Assembly (NCBI GenBank): GCA_009921765.1
Contig: RFXC01000242.1
Coordinates: 1-5,855 of the forward strand
DNA from: Betaproteobacteria bacterium
GTDB lineage: Bacteria > Pseudomonadota > Gammaproteobacteria > Burkholderiales > Burkholderiaceae
DNA length: 5,855 nt
Direction: 5' to 3'
Of the stretch, positions 4,306-5,855 are shown one piece after another. Each line of letters opens with the position of its first letter. Position 1 is the stretch's first letter. The translations under genes and the position numbers were made by a program. Under the pieces are notes generated by a model. The model did no database searches, had not been told where the DNA came from, and saw only the letters and a list, made by a program, of their open reading frames with translations.

Positions 4306-5855
4306 TTGAAAAGAAGGTCGAAGTCTGCTCTGGCGCGGCTGGTCCGGGACGCCTTTCGAGTCGAGCCACTTGAGCCGCGAGTGCTGTTGTCGGCCGATCC
4401 GGTGGCCGCTGTGGTTCCCGCGATCGTCATGGATGACCGCGACCGCCAGGCCGCGGCTCCCGGTTTTCATAGTTTTGATTCGGTGCCCTCAGACGGCACA
4501 GCCTCGCTCATCAGCCTCGAGCCGCTGGCGGCTCCAACAGCCCAAACGCCAGCCACCGTTTTAAACAACATCGATCCCGAGCTTCGGGCGGGGTCCCTTG
4601 AGCAGGTTCCTGGTCACACTCCCGAGGCCGCTACCCAGGGCGCAGGCGACACCCGCCCTGACGCCTCCGTGCTGATCGATTCGCCCCTCGCCCCACTCAA
4701 CGAAGGCGTATTGCCGCAGCCTGCTGCGGAGGAGGAAAGCGATCGTGTAAACCTGGCCCCGCGCTTACCTTCCTCGCTCACCGATCCGCTGGGTGTCACA
4801 GACTGGTCGGCCCCCGGTATCGGTTTGCCGGTGGAGGTGCTTGCCAATCCGAGATTGGCTGAAGATGGCCACGAAGAGACCGATGAACGTCTCGATCTGA
4901 CCTCGCTCACCACCTTGGTGTCGCTGCCACGTATCGATGCGGCCGCGCTCGAGCGAGCCGGCTTTCATGGCACGGAGCTCAGGGTCGAGCGCGGACAGGT
5001 TCTGGGCGGGTCGGGCCTCATCGACGGATCGGTTTACAACGACGGCATTGCAAGCCCTGGTTATTCGCCAGGGGTCCAGGCGGTGTCTGGCGACTGGACC
5101 CAAACCGCAGCGGGAACCGTTGAATTCGAGTTTTCCGGTACTTCACCGGGCACCGGCGCCGGTTTCCATGACCAGGTCAACGTGTCGGGCCGGGCAACGC
5201 TCGCGGGCACCATCGATCTGAAACTGCTTGATGGTTTCAAGCCCAAGGCCGGTGACGAGTTCGTTGTGCTCACCTATGGCAGCGTGAGCGGCCAGTTTGA
5301 GCGGGGCACCGGACTTTTCGGTCTTCATGATGACGTCTGGTTCGACATTGTCCAGACGGGTAACACCACCACCGCTGGCCAGGTCAAACTGGTGGCGCGC
5401 GAACTGGGCAGCGGAGTCGGCACCGGGCTGCGGCTCGCGGAAACCGTAGGCCTGGACACCAAGAAAAATCAGATCGGCGAACTGCTCAACGCCGATTATT
5501 TCGTCACTGCCCAGACCGTCAGTTTCAATGGCGCGTTCGAACTGGGCGGGCTCAATGTCGCGGGGCAGTTCTCGCTCGCAGCCACCCCGGGGTTCGCGCG
5601 CGCCACCTTGGCCGCCAACGACTTGACGGTGTCGCTCGCGGGTCAGCAGGTCACCGGTGACTTTTCAATCAGCGTGCCGCTCGCTTCAAGCGGGGCCACT
5701 GAACTCGCGATCAGCGATGCGGCTTTGCAAGCTGCCAGGGCTTGGAAGGCGGCCAACCCCAATTCGCGCCAGGCCAATTTGTACATCTTGCAAATTTTGC
5801 TGGCTTTAAACCGGGTGAACGACAGCCTGCAAGCTTTGCGCGATGAGGTCGCATT
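4306..5855 (+). CDS. LEPR-XLL domain giant surface/secreted protein, N-terminal part, 3' end outside window
   Basis: The frame is open from just after a TAG (4285-4287) to the window end, giving 516 residues with no stop. The only sensible start is TTG 4306, four bases after a G5 run (4297-4301); no ATG or GTG lies in frame between the TAG and the motif. Residues 2-18 are basic (KRRSK, then an Arg-rich helix), followed by LEPRVLLSADP at 22-32, the hallmark of the LEPR-XLL domain at the N-terminus of very large, repeat-rich surface or exported proteins. Residues about 33-225 are acidic, Pro/Ala-rich and probably a flexible linker. Residues 226-367 resemble autotransporter-type beta-strand modules (GSGLIDGSVYN, SPGYSPG, DGFKPKAGDEFVVLTYG). 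Residues 386-465 form another beta-rich block, then a helical stretch (471-516). There is no Cys, no Sec signal and no membrane segment. The role is inferred as adhesin or matrix protein; the export route is unknown, and C-terminal repeats and any secretion signal lie outside the window. Confidence 0.88.
   Translation, partial: MKRRSKSALARLVRDAFRVEPLEPRVLLSADPVAAVVPAIVMDDRDRQAAAPGFHSFDSVPSDGTASLISLEPLAAPTAQTPATVLNNIDPELRAGSLEQVPGHTPEAATQGAGDTRPDASVLIDSPLAPLNEGVLPQPAAEEESDRVNLAPRLPSSLTDPLGVTDWSAPGIGLPVEVLANPRLAEDGHEETDERLDLTSLTTLVSLPRIDAAALERAGFHGTELRVERGQVLGGSGLIDGSVYNDGIASPGYSPGVQAVSGDWTQTAAGTVEFEFSGTSPGTGAGFHDQVNVSGRATLAGTIDLKLLDGFKPKAGDEFVVLTYGSVSGQFERGTGLFGLHDDVWFDIVQTGNTTTAGQVKLVARELGSGVGTGLRLAETVGLDTKKNQIGELLNADYFVTAQTVSFNGAFELGGLNVAGQFSLAATPGFARATLAANDLTVSLAGQQVTGDFSISVPLASSGATELAISDAALQAARAWKAANPNSRQANLYILQILLALNRVNDSLQALRDEVA
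4369..4401 (+). other. LEPR-XLL N-terminal motif (LEPRVLLSADP)
   Basis: The 11 residues at positions 22-32 of the large open frame match the LEPR-x-LL-SADP consensus almost ideally. In known families this motif sits within the first few dozen residues of very long proteins, as it does here, which supports the TTG start at 4306. Its molecular role is not established; a part in sorting or processing during export is a guess. Confidence 0.85.

Noticed and set aside
4614..5103. Minus-strand frames of about 100 codons opposite the LEPR-XLL gene
   Set aside because: They are antisense shadows; the plus-strand frame has continuous coding character and a recognised motif.

Overview
This GC-rich window looks like a chromosomal segment of a Gram-negative proteobacterium, most likely a betaproteobacterium. 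The basis is the NuoN sequence style, a NUDIX hydrolase directly after nuoN (an order I associate with betaproteobacteria), a 7TM-DISM sensor kinase, and a LEPR-XLL surface protein. The taxonomic call is an inference from gene content; no rRNA or other marker gene is present.

Layout. Positions 1-696 hold the C-terminal half of NuoN, the last subunit gene of respiratory complex I, cut by the window edge. At 722-1312, on the same strand and 25 bases downstream, is a NUDIX hydrolase of ADP-ribose pyrophosphatase type. It converges, with a 16-base gap, on an OmpR-type response regulator on the minus strand (2003 down to 1329). A 151-base divergent control region (2004-2154) holds two nearly concentric inverted repeats. 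It separates the regulator from a membrane histidine kinase on the plus strand (2155-4074) with a signal segment, a periplasmic DISMED2-like domain, a multi-span 7TM-DISM module, and HisKA and HATPase_c domains. After a 231-base gap containing a strong GC-rich hairpin (4260-4284), a long open frame begins at a TTG codon (4306) and runs off the window at 5855. It has no ATG near its beginning and no stop in the window, so it is easy to miss. Its first 32 residues carry LEPRVLLSADP, the hallmark of the LEPR-XLL N-terminal domain of very large surface or secreted proteins. A linker, an autotransporter-like beta-strand module and a second beta-rich repeat-like block follow.

How the parts may work together. 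The first two genes are housekeeping (respiration, nucleotide-sugar clean-up). The divergent kinase/regulator pair is very likely a cognate two-component system. The giant surface protein lies directly downstream of the kinase on the same strand, so a sensor-controlled adhesin or matrix locus is a reasonable hypothesis, but the sequence alone does not prove it. No tRNA, rRNA, insertion sequence or CRISPR array was seen.
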